Assembly: GCF_029255285.1 (NCBI RefSeq)
Contig: NZ_JAPUVI010000073.1
Coordinates: forward strand, 1 to 64,000
Source: Accumulibacter sp.
Lineage (GTDB): Bacteria > Pseudomonadota > Gammaproteobacteria > Burkholderiales > Rhodocyclaceae
Direction of reading: 5' to 3'
Length of the DNA: 64,000 bases
The translations under genes were made by a program, and so were the position numbers. Shown piece by piece: positions 8,057 through 16,908 of the stretch (within the stretch, counting starts at the first letter, position 1; every line of letters starts with the position of its first letter). The notes below the pieces were generated by a model that saw only the letters and a list, made by a program, of their open reading frames with translations, ran no database searches and was not told the origin of the DNA.

Positions 8057-9469
8057 ATGTGTCGAGAACCCGCCCGCTGTCTCCGTCAGGGGACCGCCCT
8101 GCTGCTTTTTCTGCTTGCCTTTGGCCCCGCCTGGGCCGCCGACGCCGTGCCGGAAGGCCCCTCCCTTTTCGGCATCCCTGTCGACTTCATCCTGTTTGCC
8201 CTGACGTTACTGGGTGTTGCCCTGCTCCATCACTACACCTTGCAGGTGGCGCTGACCGGACTGGCAACGATCACTTTCTACAAGCTACTGTTCACCGGAT
8301 TCAAGTTTGGCACCGGAATCGCCGGACTGTTGATTCACCTCCAGCACGAATGGGTGATGCTCAGTAACCTGCTTGGCCTGCTACTTGGCTTTGCTCTGCT
8401 CGCTCGCCATTTCGAGGACAGCCGGGTGCCCGAAGCCCTGCCGCGCTACCTGCCTAACGGCTGGCCGGGTGGCTTTGTCCTGCTGGTCATGATTTTCGTC
8501 CTCTCAAGCTTTCTCGACAATATCGCGGCCGCTTTGATCGGCGGCACCATCGCCCGCATCGTCTTTCGCCACCGCCTCCATATTGGCTACCTCGCGGCGA
8601 TCGTTGCCGCATCCAACGCCGGTGGATCGGGAAGCGTCGTCGGCGACACAACCACGACCATGATGTGGATCGATGGCGTCAGCCCGCTTGATGTCACGCA
8701 TGCTTACGTAGCCGCGGTAGTGGCACTGGTGCTTTGCGGCATTCCCGCCGCGCTGCAACAGCAACGCCACTCGCCAATCGTCGCACACACCGGCGAAAGC
8801 GCCCACATCGACTGGGCGCGGGTTGTCATCGTCGCTTTCATATTGCTCGCCGCAATCGTCACTAACGTCACGGTGAACGTGGTTTTTCCCGAGATCTCCG
8901 ATCGCTTCCCCTTCCTCGGTGTAGCCGTCTGGGTCGCGCTGCTATTGGCGACGCCACTGCGCAAACCTCAGTGGAACCTGTTACCGGATGCCTTCAAAGG
9001 CAGCATTTTCTTGCTCTCGCTGGTGCTGTGCGCGTCGATGATGCCGGTCGAGAAACTGCCCGCGGCGTCCTGGCAAACAGCGATGGGACTCGGCTTCGTG
9101 TCAGCGGTATTCGACAACATCCCCTTGACAGCCCTGGCGCTTACCCAGGGCGGTTACGACTGGGGCTTTCTTGCCTATGCCGTCGGCTTCGGCGGATCGA
9201 TGATCTGGTTCGGCTCCTCGGCCGGAGTCGCGCTGGCAAACATGTTTCCGGAGGCCAAGTCCGCCGGCCGCTGGCTGTTGCACGGTTGGCACGTTACCCT
9301 AGGCTACGTAGTCGGTTTCTTTGCCCTGCTTGTCGTGCTCGGCTGGCAGCCTCATGCCAAGCATAAAGCTGAGGTGATCGATCCGACCGGGCCAGCGCGG
9401 CTCGCCGCCAGCCACACGACTTCGGGGCCTCTGCCGCGCCTCACGGCGCGATCGGTCGCAGCCGACTGA
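8057..9469 (+). CDS. IT-superfamily ion transporter (NhaD/ArsB/citrate-permease-like), copy 1
   Basis: Integral membrane protein of about 470 residues with an N-terminal hydrophobic signal-like segment (about 10-28) and roughly ten further membrane spans. Signature stretches SNAGGSGSVVGDTTTTMMW and GSSAGVALANMFPEAKSAG resemble the paired discontinuous-helix motifs of NhaD/ArsB/CitM transporters. The substrate cannot be read from sequence; Na+/H+ exchange or a carboxylate are both possible. The ATG at 8057 is preferred over one at 7973 because it follows GAGGA and places the signal segment at the N-terminus, as in the paralogue at 10630. A UspA gene follows 30 bases later. Confidence 0.82.
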   Translation: MCREPARCLRQGTALLLFLLAFGPAWAADAVPEGPSLFGIPVDFILFALTLLGVALLHHYTLQVALTGLATITFYKLLFTGFKFGTGIAGLLIHLQHEWVMLSNLLGLLLGFALLARHFEDSRVPEALPRYLPNGWPGGFVLLVMIFVLSSFLDNIAAALIGGTIARIVFRHRLHIGYLAAIVAASNAGGSGSVVGDTTTTMMWIDGVSPLDVTHAYVAAVVALVLCGIPAALQQQRHSPIVAHTGESAHIDWARVVIVAFILLAAIVTNVTVNVVFPEISDRFPFLGVAVWVALLLATPLRKPQWNLLPDAFKGSIFLLSLVLCASMMPVEKLPAASWQTAMGLGFVSAVFDNIPLTALALTQGGYDWGFLAYAVGFGGSMIWFGSSAGVALANMFPEAKSAGRWLLHGWHVTLGYVVGFFALLVVLGWQPHAKHKAEVIDPTGPARLAASHTTSGPLPRLTARSVAAD

Positions 9470-9499
9470 CCGTCAAATCACCTTGTGGGAGATCCGCCA

Positions 9500-9925
9500 A
9501 TGCTCAAGGCACTCATTCCATTCGACGGTTCCGATAATGCGCTGCGCGCCGTCGATCATCTCATACATCTCGTGCGGAACCGTGAGCCGATGACGGTCCA
9601 CCTGCTGAACGTGCGTGAACCGATCGACGCGTGGGAAGTCCGACGTGTATTGACAGCCGACGAAATCACGGCGTTGCAACTCTCCGAAGGCGATGACATT
9701 CTACAGCCCGCCAGGCAGCGCCTCGACGCGGCCGGTGTGCCATATGTCGCCGAAGTGCTGATCGGAGATGTCGGCCCGACCATAGCAAGGCATGCCGAGG
9801 AGAGTGGCTGCGACAAGATCATCATGGGGAGTCGCGGCGTATCAGCGATCGCCGGGCTGTTGCTCGGTTCGGTGACGACGAAAGTGATCCACTTCGCGCA
9901 GGTGCCGGTGACGGTGGTCAAGTGA
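9500..9925 (+). CDS. Universal stress protein, UspA family
   Basis: Soluble 141-residue single-domain Usp. It opens with MLKALIPFDGSDNALRAV (ATP-site Asp) and ends with the nucleotide-binding signature MGSRGVSAIAGLLLGSVTTKVI then VPVTVVK; the G-x2-G-x9-G-S arrangement is that of ATP-binding Usps. The start at 9500 has GGGAG 8 bases upstream; the frame opens 15 bases earlier without a site. It follows transporter copy 1 by 30 bases on the same strand, so the two are probably co-transcribed and the Usp may modulate the transporter (inference). Confidence 0.9.
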   Translation: MLKALIPFDGSDNALRAVDHLIHLVRNREPMTVHLLNVREPIDAWEVRRVLTADEITALQLSEGDDILQPARQRLDAAGVPYVAEVLIGDVGPTIARHAEESGCDKIIMGSRGVSAIAGLLLGSVTTKVIHFAQVPVTVVK

Positions 9926-10042
9926 GGCCGCGTGGTGTTGCGGACACGATCGCCGTAACTCTCGTAATCGCGTCGGCGCACCCGCCGACCGCATCGAAGA
10001 CCGGACGGCAATTCGCCCTGACGACCAGGCCACGCCAGGCCA

Positions 10043-10468
10043 TTACTTGATCAGCATGACCGGCAGACCGGTCAGTCTAAGGACCTGCGTGCTGACCGAG
10101 CCCATTAGGACTCCAGCAACCAGCCCTTGGCCACGGGTGCCCATGACAATACCGTCACATCCCTGTTCTGTGGCGACGCTGACGATCGTTTCGGCTGCCT
10201 GACCGATCGCCACAAGAGGCGTGAAGCGCACCCCGGCAGCCTTTAGCACGCCACATTCCGGCCGCAGGACATCGCCGCCCCGGCTAACCTCCATGGCTTC
10301 TATTTCTTCCGGCCTCAGCACGCGGCGGACGCTCCACTCGTCGACTTCGGGCTGAACGTTAAGCAGAACGGCCTCGAACGACGGGTCGCGACCGGCCAAC
10401 GCCACGACATGCCGAACCGCGCGGTGCGCTGGAGCAGAGCCATCTACGGGGACGAGCACTTTGCGCAA
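10043..10468 (-). CDS. Universal stress protein, UspA family (TTG start)
   Basis: 141-residue Usp starting LRKVLVPVDGSAPAHRAV and ending with MGTRGQGLVAGVLMGSVSTQVL and LPVMLIK, the ATP-binding form. I place the start at a TTG (10468) because GGAGGAG sits 6 bases upstream and because this gives exactly the length of the neighbouring Usp at 9500. A longer reading to 10600 would add a 44-residue leader with no family resemblance. It is convergent with the first Usp and divergent from transporter copy 2, so it is probably controlled with that second transporter. Confidence 0.88.
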   Translation of the reverse strand: MRKVLVPVDGSAPAHRAVRHVVALAGRDPSFEAVLLNVQPEVDEWSVRRVLRPEEIEAMEVSRGGDVLRPECGVLKAAGVRFTPLVAIGQAAETIVSVATEQGCDGIVMGTRGQGLVAGVLMGSVSTQVLRLTGLPVMLIK

Positions 10469-10629
10469 GGCGGACTCCTCCAGTGGAGGGAAATATACAG
10501 GGTAAAAGGGCCACATCGGAAAAGCGCGGCAGGCACCGGGCATCCTGCGAAAATCCTCGACGGAGCGAGCCATCCTTGCCTCAGCCGAGAATGTTATCAT
10601 GAGGAATCAACCGAAAGAAGGGCGCAGCA

Positions 10630-11973
10630 ATGAAGCCACAAGTACGTGACCAACCGCTTGTCCGGTCAGTGACAAGCCTTGCGCTGTGGTCGATTGCTCC
10701 GCTGGCCTGCGCCGTAGACGAGTTGGAACCATCTGGCATCCCTTTGGACTTCGTCCTGTTCGCGGCGACGCTGCTTGGCGTTGCCATTTTTCATCGTCAC
10801 GTACTCAAGGTGGCACTGACCGGGTTGGCGGTGATCGCCCTGTACAAAATCGCCTATACGGGCTTCAAGACCGGTGACGGTGTTGCCGGTTTCGCGACAC
10901 ACATGACGCACGAGTGGGTTCTGCTGGTCAATCTGCTCGCCCTCTTGGTCGGTTTCGCCTTGTTGGCGCGGCATTTCGAGGAAAGTGGGATCCCGGAGCT
11001 GCTGCCCAGTTTGCTGCCGGCAAGCTGGTTGGGACCTTTCGTCCTGCTCGGAATCATCTTCCTTCTCTCCGGCTTCCTAGACAACATTGCGGCGGCGCTG
11101 ATCGGCGGCACGGTTGCCGCCAGCGTTTTCCAGCGCCGCTTGCATATGGGCTACCTGGCGGCAATCGTCGCTGCTTCGAACGCTGGCGGCGCGGGTAGCG
11201 TGGTGGGTGACACGACGACCACGATGATGTGGATCGCCGGAGTAAGTCCGTTCGATGTCCTGCCCGCCTTCGTTGCGTCCGGAGTGGCTCTCGTCGTGTT
11301 CGGTGTCCCGGCCTCGTTGCAACAGCATTCTCACCAACCGATGGTGCGCCAATCGCAGACCTCCGGTCATGTCGACTGGGTACGGCTCGGCATCGTCGGT
11401 TTCATGTTGGTGGCGGCGATCGTCACCAACGTCACGGTCAATGTCCGCTTCCCCGCCGCTGCCGATCACTTCCCGTTTCTCGGTGCCGCTGTGTGGGTGG
11501 CCCTACTGCTCACGGTACCGCTGCGCAGACCAGAGTGGAGCTTGGTTCCAGACGCCTTTAAGGGATCCATCTTTCTCCTCGCTCTGGTAGTCTGCGCATC
11601 GATGATGCCGGTCGAGAGCCTGCCTGCCCCTTCCTGGCGGACCGCGCTTGGCCTGGGTTTCGTGTCAGCCGTGTTCGACAACATCCCGCTGACCGCTCTG
11701 GCCTTGAAGCAGGGTGGCTACGACTGGGGATTTCTTGCCTTCGCCGTAGGTTTCGGAGGTTCCATGATGTGGTTCGGCTCGTCGGCGGGCGTAGCGCTGG
11801 CGAACCTGTTTCCCGCTGCAAAGTCGGCCGGTCAATGGCTACGCCAAGGCTGGCATGTGCCCGTCGGCTACCTAGCTGGATTCTTCGCGCTATTGCTGCT
11901 CGTCGGCTGGCATCCCAACGACCCGTACCAGCCACTTCCCGGAGCATCGTCAGGAGCAACGGCCAAGCGCTGA
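10630..11973 (+). CDS. IT-superfamily ion transporter, copy 2 (paralogue of 8057-9469)
   Basis: 447 residues, clearly a paralogue of the transporter 1.2 kb upstream: SNAGGAGSVVGDTTTTMMW, the SAVFDNIPLTALAL stretch and GSSAGVALANLFPAAKSAG are shared almost exactly, and gene lengths agree. It also has an N-terminal hydrophobic segment and about ten membrane spans. AAGGGCG precedes the ATG. The layout transporter-usp / usp-transporter suggests duplication of a transporter-Usp module followed by inversion of one half. Substrate unknown; the family includes NhaD, ArsB and citrate carriers. Confidence 0.82.
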   Translation: MKPQVRDQPLVRSVTSLALWSIAPLACAVDELEPSGIPLDFVLFAATLLGVAIFHRHVLKVALTGLAVIALYKIAYTGFKTGDGVAGFATHMTHEWVLLVNLLALLVGFALLARHFEESGIPELLPSLLPASWLGPFVLLGIIFLLSGFLDNIAAALIGGTVAASVFQRRLHMGYLAAIVAASNAGGAGSVVGDTTTTMMWIAGVSPFDVLPAFVASGVALVVFGVPASLQQHSHQPMVRQSQTSGHVDWVRLGIVGFMLVAAIVTNVTVNVRFPAAADHFPFLGAAVWVALLLTVPLRRPEWSLVPDAFKGSIFLLALVVCASMMPVESLPAPSWRTALGLGFVSAVFDNIPLTALALKQGGYDWGFLAFAVGFGGSMMWFGSSAGVALANLFPAAKSAGQWLRQGWHVPVGYLAGFFALLLLVGWHPNDPYQPLPGASSGATAKR

Positions 11974-12056
11974 CGAACATTCGCGCTCGCGCCACTGGAG
12001 GGCGGACGGGTAGTTATGTCACGCGTTTGAAAAATCCGCGAACGATCCGGCCGCGC

Positions 12057-13304
12057 TTACCAGCGTATCTGCACTTCCTGGATCACCTGCGGTGTCGCGC
12101 GCTGGATCGTAAACCTGATGCCCTCCACTTCGATCGTTACTCCGGCGTTGGGGATCTCGCGGGCATACTCAAGCAGGAAACCGGACAGCGTATCGTAATG
12201 GCCCTTGCCCGGCAACCTCAGCCCAAGCTTTTCGATCAGCATCGCGGGATCGGCGCGGGCACTCACCAGATAATCGCGATGGCCGAGCTTCTTCAGCCAC
12301 TCGGCCGGCTTCTCCTGGCGATCGTATTCGTCCTGGATATCCTCAACCACATCCTCGATGATGTCCTCGATGGTAACGATTCCCTCGGCGCCGCCAAATT
12401 CGTCCATCACCACGGCCATCGCATCGCCGTCCTTGCGCAGTTCGACGAGCATCGACTCGGCGCTCTTGCTAGCCGGTACGTAGCGCGTCGGGTTGACGAA
12501 AGGCGCGAGCGGCAAGCGCTCGTCGACACCAAGCAGGTCCATCGTATTTAGCACACCAACCACTCGGTCTATACGACCATCGTAGACCGGAAGGCGAACA
12601 TGCGAGCACTGAACAGCCAGACGTACCGCATCGCCGACTGTGCTGCTTTTATCGATGGCACTGACGTCTATCAGCGGAACCATCACGTTATAAACGGTAG
12701 TTTCGGAGAAGTTAAACATGCGCCGAATCATCGTTTTCTCGATGGGCTGGATATCGCCGCCTTCGTGCGGCGGCATCTGTACCATACTCTGAATCTGCTC
12801 GCGCAAGGTGAAGGGATTGTGTTCGTCGCGACTCCCGGCGAGACGCGAGAGAAATTTCGACAACGCCACAAAACCAATCAAGATCGGCCAAAAAACGATC
12901 GAAAAAAAGCGCAGAACGTAGATCACGTAGGGCGTGATGGCGTCGGCGCGCTGCTGGAAGATGCTTTTCGGAACGATCTCGCCGAAAACCCAGATCAACG
13001 GCGCGACCAAGAACACCGCCAGCCAACTGCCGGCCTCACCGAACAACGAGATCATCAACGCGGTGGCGATGGTTGAGTTCGCAACGACCGCGATATTGGT
13101 TCCGACTAGCGTCGTAGACAACAACCATTCCGGCCGTTTCTCGAGCATTTCAAGCGCTAGGCGGGCGCCGCGCGAGCCCTTGGCGGCATCGTGACGCAAT
13201 TTCATGCGGTCGGCGCTGACCACGCCAAGCTCGGATCCAGAAAAGAATCCTTCGGCAAGCAGGCAGACGACCATGAGCAAGGCAGTAATCCAGATATCAG
13301 ACAC
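12057..13304 (-). CDS. DUF21-CBS-CorC_HlyC membrane protein (CNNM/MpfA family), downstream copy
   Basis: About 415 residues: an N-terminal DUF21 domain with 3-4 membrane spans (LLMVVCLLAEGFFSGSELG onward), a CBS pair (VMVPLIDVSAIDKSS and MDLLGVDERLPL regions), an acidic VMDEFGGAEGIVTIEDIIED stretch and a C-terminal CorC_HlyC domain. Proteins of this family are linked to Mg2+/Co2+ efflux or homeostasis; the older name hemolysin is misleading. I prefer the GTG at 13304, which has GGAGGG 7 bases upstream and overlaps the previous gene by 8 bases; an alternative start at 13349 lacks that support. Translationally coupled to the gene at 13297-14703. Confidence 0.87.
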   Translation of the reverse strand: MSDIWITALLMVVCLLAEGFFSGSELGVVSADRMKLRHDAAKGSRGARLALEMLEKRPEWLLSTTLVGTNIAVVANSTIATALMISLFGEAGSWLAVFLVAPLIWVFGEIVPKSIFQQRADAITPYVIYVLRFFSIVFWPILIGFVALSKFLSRLAGSRDEHNPFTLREQIQSMVQMPPHEGGDIQPIEKTMIRRMFNFSETTVYNVMVPLIDVSAIDKSSTVGDAVRLAVQCSHVRLPVYDGRIDRVVGVLNTMDLLGVDERLPLAPFVNPTRYVPASKSAESMLVELRKDGDAMAVVMDEFGGAEGIVTIEDIIEDVVEDIQDEYDRQEKPAEWLKKLGHRDYLVSARADPAMLIEKLGLRLPGKGHYDTLSGFLLEYAREIPNAGVTIEVEGIRFTIQRATPQVIQEVQIRW

Positions 13305-14703
13305 TCGAAGGCCCTCCGCTTCTGGTTGGCGTCGCTTCGCTTTCCGCAACGGAGGCGGCGAGATCGCTCTCGATGCCGGAAGGCGCGCTTTTGTCGGTAG
13401 ATGTGCGAGCGGTCCCGCTATCGCTTTCGGTCGGCAACGGTAGGCGCTCTACAACGACACGCGTAATGCGGTTGTGCTCGATCCCGTCGACCGTAAACCT
13501 CAAGCCACAAAGAATGGTCTCCGCCCCGGTGGCCGGCAGTTCACCGAAGGCTTCGAGCAATGCTCCGGCAAGCGTCTCGACATCTTCGCTTCCCACGTCA
13601 ACTTGGTAAGCCCGGTTGAAGTCTTCGAGCGAAAGGCTGGTGTCGATCAGGCGCCGGCCGTCGGCGAGTTCGCTGACCAGATGACGGCTAGCGGCCTCAC
13701 CGTCAGATGGGCTGGCGATCTCGCCGAAAACGCACTCGAGCAAGTCTTCCATGGTTACGAGGCCGGTAACGCCGCCGTATTCGTCAACCACCAGCGCGAA
13801 AGACAGCTTGCGCTGGCGAAAATTGTGAAAAAGCTCTACCGCCGGCTTAGACTCGGGAAAGAAGCTCGGCTGCCGTAGGAGCTTGCGGAAACCCTGCGGA
13901 TCGCGCTCGAGCCTGGCCAGGTCTACACCGAGCAGGTCGCGCGCGTGCAAAATGCCAAGGATGGTGTCGCGGTGCCCCTTGAATACCGGATAACGCGACT
14001 GACGGCTCAGCCTGATCTGGGCAATCAGATCAGCTACCGGTAGGTCCGCGGATAGGAAGTGGATATCCGATCGCGGTCGCATGATGTCGCGCAGCGATTT
14101 GTTGCCGAACTCGAAGATCTTTTCGATGTAGTGGGCTTCCTGACTGTCGAGCGCACCTTCGCCCACGGCATCCTGGACTAGCGTGCGAATCATGTCCTCG
14201 GTGACCAGATTGCCCTGTGAGCGTTGCTTGCCGACGATCAGAGTGATGAACAGGTCCGCGATGCGCCTGATCACTTCGCGCAGCGGAGTGATCAGGCGGG
14301 CAAAAAGGTCGATTGGGCGGCACTCGGCATTCGCAAACGCGACGTTGTTGCGTATCGCTAGTACCTTTGGCGTAATCTCGCCGAACAGCAGCAGGATCGG
14401 CACCATCACCAGCAGATTGATCATCTCGTTCTCGGCGCCAAAAAGATGAATCACCATCGCCGCCGAAATCACTGAAGCCGAAACATTGACAAACTCGTTG
14501 CCGATCAGAATGGTGACGATGAGCCGCCTGGGCTCGCCGCGCAGACGTTCGATCAACTCGATACGCGGATTCTTGGCGGCGCGCATCTGTTCAAGTTGGA
14601 ATGCACTCAGCGAGAACAATGAGGTTTCGGTGCTCGAAAAGAATCCTGAGCAGCCGAGCAGGACGACAAAAACGATCAGCTCGATCCAGAGCGCAGCATC
14701 CAT
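13297..14703 (-). CDS. DUF21-CBS-CorC_HlyC membrane protein (CNNM/MpfA family), upstream copy
   Basis: 468 residues with the same order as its neighbour: DUF21 membrane domain (FVVLLGCSGFFSSTETSLFS), CBS pair (IMRPRSDIHFLSADLP; ILHARDLLGVDLARL), VVDEYGGVTGLVTMEDLLE and a CorC_HlyC domain, then a low-complexity Ser/Thr-rich tail. Probably a membrane protein for divalent-cation homeostasis. GAGGG lies 6 bases before the ATG. The two genes are an old tandem duplication and form an operon. The polar tail (about residues 430-468) has no counterpart in the second copy. Confidence 0.87.
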   Translation of the reverse strand: MDAALWIELIVFVVLLGCSGFFSSTETSLFSLSAFQLEQMRAAKNPRIELIERLRGEPRRLIVTILIGNEFVNVSASVISAAMVIHLFGAENEMINLLVMVPILLLFGEITPKVLAIRNNVAFANAECRPIDLFARLITPLREVIRRIADLFITLIVGKQRSQGNLVTEDMIRTLVQDAVGEGALDSQEAHYIEKIFEFGNKSLRDIMRPRSDIHFLSADLPVADLIAQIRLSRQSRYPVFKGHRDTILGILHARDLLGVDLARLERDPQGFRKLLRQPSFFPESKPAVELFHNFRQRKLSFALVVDEYGGVTGLVTMEDLLECVFGEIASPSDGEAASRHLVSELADGRRLIDTSLSLEDFNRAYQVDVGSEDVETLAGALLEAFGELPATGAETILCGLRFTVDGIEHNRITRVVVERLPLPTESDSGTARTSTDKSAPSGIESDLAASVAESEATPTRSGGPSSV

Positions 14704-14970
14704 GGATTACCCTCACATCAGCTTGGTGGTCACAACGTTGCCGGCGCCGGGCCTCAAACGTTGCCGCAACGACTGGCTCGGCAGGGGCAGGTCATACAGC
14801 TGTCCGAGCACCACGCCCCCGCACCCCTCGCTAGCCTTGAAACACTCGCAGACGAGCGGGCTATTATGTGTCAATTTAATGTCATGATCAAATACACCGA
14901 ATAGCGCCAATGAGCGTTTGTCTGCCCAAATACATCGGAGCCAGGCGCTGGCTTCACCAATAGGCGGCAC

Positions 14971-15126
14971 CGAACGCTCCGTGAGTTGCCGCTTCCAGCC
15001 CGTGATCCGATTCTGCTGAAAGCCGTACTGCTTCGCGAGCGCCGGCAGCGTTTTGTCGCTCTCCAGCGGCGCCAGTACCGCTGGCGCCTGGAATGCCGGC
15101 GCGTGGTTCGGCCTCGTCTTTTTGAC
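14971..15126 (-). pseudogene. Remnant of an IS3-family transposase OrfA
   Basis: About 52 codons read VKKTRPNHAPAFQAPAVLAP, then LAKQYGFQQNRITGWKRQLTE, which resembles the helix-turn-helix part of IS3/IS911 OrfA (pattern KxRxxHxPAFKAxVALxAL...LAxxF...QIxxWKxQL). The frame continues into unrelated sequence on both sides. There is no OrfB, no recognisable terminal inverted repeat and no target duplication, so this is a decayed fragment. The rest of the 770-base gap (14704-15476) holds only the aceA promoter region. Confidence 0.6.
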
Positions 15127-15302
15127 GTGTCCTAGCCACTGTTGTCGCCGCGGCCGCTTCCGCCGCCGTTCGTCGGGACAAGGCCTACCACTCACCTACC
15201 ACCTGTCCGGGCTTCCTGTACTCGCTCTGCCGGCACCGAAGCAATGAGTTTCACGACAAAAGATTTCGTTCCGTAATGCGGGAAGAAATCCGCAAGCGCC
15301 TG

Positions 15303-15375
15303 TTTTGTCTGTACAAAAAATATATCTTATGTCTTATATAAGACTATTGCCGGCAAGGGCAAAGGCCTTTATACT
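15303..15375 (+). promoter_or_regulatory. aceA promoter with two inverted repeats
   Basis: A promoter-like pair TTGCCG (15347-15352) and TATACT (15370-15375) with a 17-base spacer predicts a start near 15382. Immediately upstream is a perfect 14-base palindrome GTCTTATATAAGAC (15331-15344), centred about 44 bp before the start, and further up TTTTGT-ctgt-ACAAAA (15303-15318). The centres are 27 bp apart. The region is AT-rich against its surroundings. A dedicated regulator of the glyoxylate shunt is implied; which family is unknown. Confidence 0.6.
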
Positions 15376-15476
15376 TTCATCCATTGGTTGCCCCGAGTCG
15401 TCGTCTGTCCCGCTTGTCTCGACTCGCCGGCACTACCATAGTCCCGTCACCCTCACTACTCCTGGAGAGATAAGTC

Positions 15477-16775
15477 ATGAGCACGAGAGAGCAGCAGATC
15501 GCCGAACTGGAAAAGGACTGGGCCGAAAACCCACGTTGGAAGGGCATCAAGCGTGGCTACTCCGCCGCCGATGTCGTCCGCCTGCGCGGTTCCTTTCCGA
15601 TCGAATACACGGTCGCCCGTCGCGGCGCCGAAAAGCTGTGGAATCTGGTCAACAACGAAGCCTACGTCAACTGCCTCGGCGCCCTGACCGGTGGCCAAGC
15701 CATGCAGCAGGTCAAGGCGGGAGTGAAGGCGATCTATCTGTCGGGCTGGCAGGTCGCGGCCGACAACAATTCCTATGCCGCGATGTACCCCGACCAGTCG
15801 CTGTATCCGGTGGACTCCGTACCGAAGGTCGTCGAGCGGATCAACAACTCTTTCCGCCGGGCCGACGAAATCCAGCACTCGAAGGACGTCAACCCTGGCG
15901 ACAAAGGCTACGTCGACTACTTTGCGCCGATCGTCGCCGATGCCGAAGCTGGTTTCGGTGGTGTGCTGAACGCCTTCGAACTGATGAAGGCCATGATTCG
16001 CGCCGGCGCTGCCGGCGTCCACTGGGAGGACCAGCTTGCCTCGGTGAAGAAATGCGGTCACATGGGGGGCAAGGTTCTGGTGCCGACGCAGGAAGCGGTT
16101 CAGAAACTGATCGCGGCTCGTTTCGCCGCCGACGTCTGCGGGGTGCCGACGCTGGTCATCGCGCGCACCGATGCCGAAGCCGCCGACCTGCTGACTTCCG
16201 ATTGCGATGCCAACGACACGCCTTTCGTCACTGGCGAGCGCACCTCGGAAGGCTTCTACAAAACCAGAAAGGGCCTCGAACAGGCGATCTCGCGTGCGGT
16301 TGCCTACGCCGAGTATGCCGATCTGGTGTGGTGCGAAACCGGCACGCCGGATCTCGAATTTGCCCGCAAGTTTGCCGAAGCGGTACGCGCCAAACACCCG
16401 GGCAAGCTGCTCGCCTACAACTGTTCGCCGTCGTTCAACTGGAAGAAGAATCTCGACGACGCGACGATCGCCAAGTTCCAGAAGGAGCTGGGTGCGATGG
16501 GCTACAAGTACCAGTTCATCACTTTGGCCGGCATCCACAACATGTGGTACCACATGTTCGATCTGGCGCAAGACTACGTCGCCCGCGGCATGACCGCTTA
16601 CGTCGAGAAGGTGCAGGAGCCGGAATTCGCCGCGCGTGAGCGCGGTTACACCTTCGTCTCGCATCAGCAGGAAGTCGGTACGGGCTACTTCGACGAGGTG
16701 ACGACCGTCATTCAGGGCGGCAGTTCTTCGGTCACCGCGCTGACCGGTTCGACGGAAGAGGAGCAGTTCCACTAA
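15477..16775 (+). CDS. aceA: Isocitrate lyase
   Basis: Cleaves isocitrate to succinate and glyoxylate, the first step of the glyoxylate shunt, in the cytoplasm. 432 residues, the usual length of the bacterial short form. The catalytic loop KKCGHMGGK holds the active-site Cys; other matching stretches are [50 protein letters not shown] and [24 protein letters not shown] precedes the ATG. Single-gene unit with its own promoter and an intrinsic terminator. Its partner, malate synthase, lies 5 kb downstream with a LysR regulator, so the shunt genes are near each other but not one operon. Confidence 0.97.
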   Translation: MSTREQQIAELEKDWAENPRWKGIKRGYSAADVVRLRGSFPIEYTVARRGAEKLWNLVNNEAYVNCLGALTGGQAMQQVKAGVKAIYLSGWQVAADNNSYAAMYPDQSLYPVDSVPKVVERINNSFRRADEIQHSKDVNPGDKGYVDYFAPIVADAEAGFGGVLNAFELMKAMIRAGAAGVHWEDQLASVKKCGHMGGKVLVPTQEAVQKLIAARFAADVCGVPTLVIARTDAEAADLLTSDCDANDTPFVTGERTSEGFYKTRKGLEQAISRAVAYAEYADLVWCETGTPDLEFARKFAEAVRAKHPGKLLAYNCSPSFNWKKNLDDATIAKFQKELGAMGYKYQFITLAGIHNMWYHMFDLAQDYVARGMTAYVEKVQEPEFAARERGYTFVSHQQEVGTGYFDEVTTVIQGGSSSVTALTGSTEEEQFH

Positions 16776-16795
16776 GCCGGGCGAGATTCCCTGCG

Positions 16796-16823
16796 AGCCG
16801 CGCCTGGGCGCGGCTTTTTTTTT
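16796..16823 (+). terminator. Intrinsic terminator of aceA
   Basis: An 8-9 bp stem AGCCGCGCC/GGCGCGGCT with a very short loop, followed by nine T residues, 20 bases after the aceA stop. This is a strong rho-independent terminator. Confidence 0.92.
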
Positions 16824-16908
16824 GCTCGTCGCGACACAGCCGGACGACGGACGACAGATCATTTCCGGCTATCCTTGGCTACCCTCCACTCACCGGGAGA
16901 ATCCGCCC

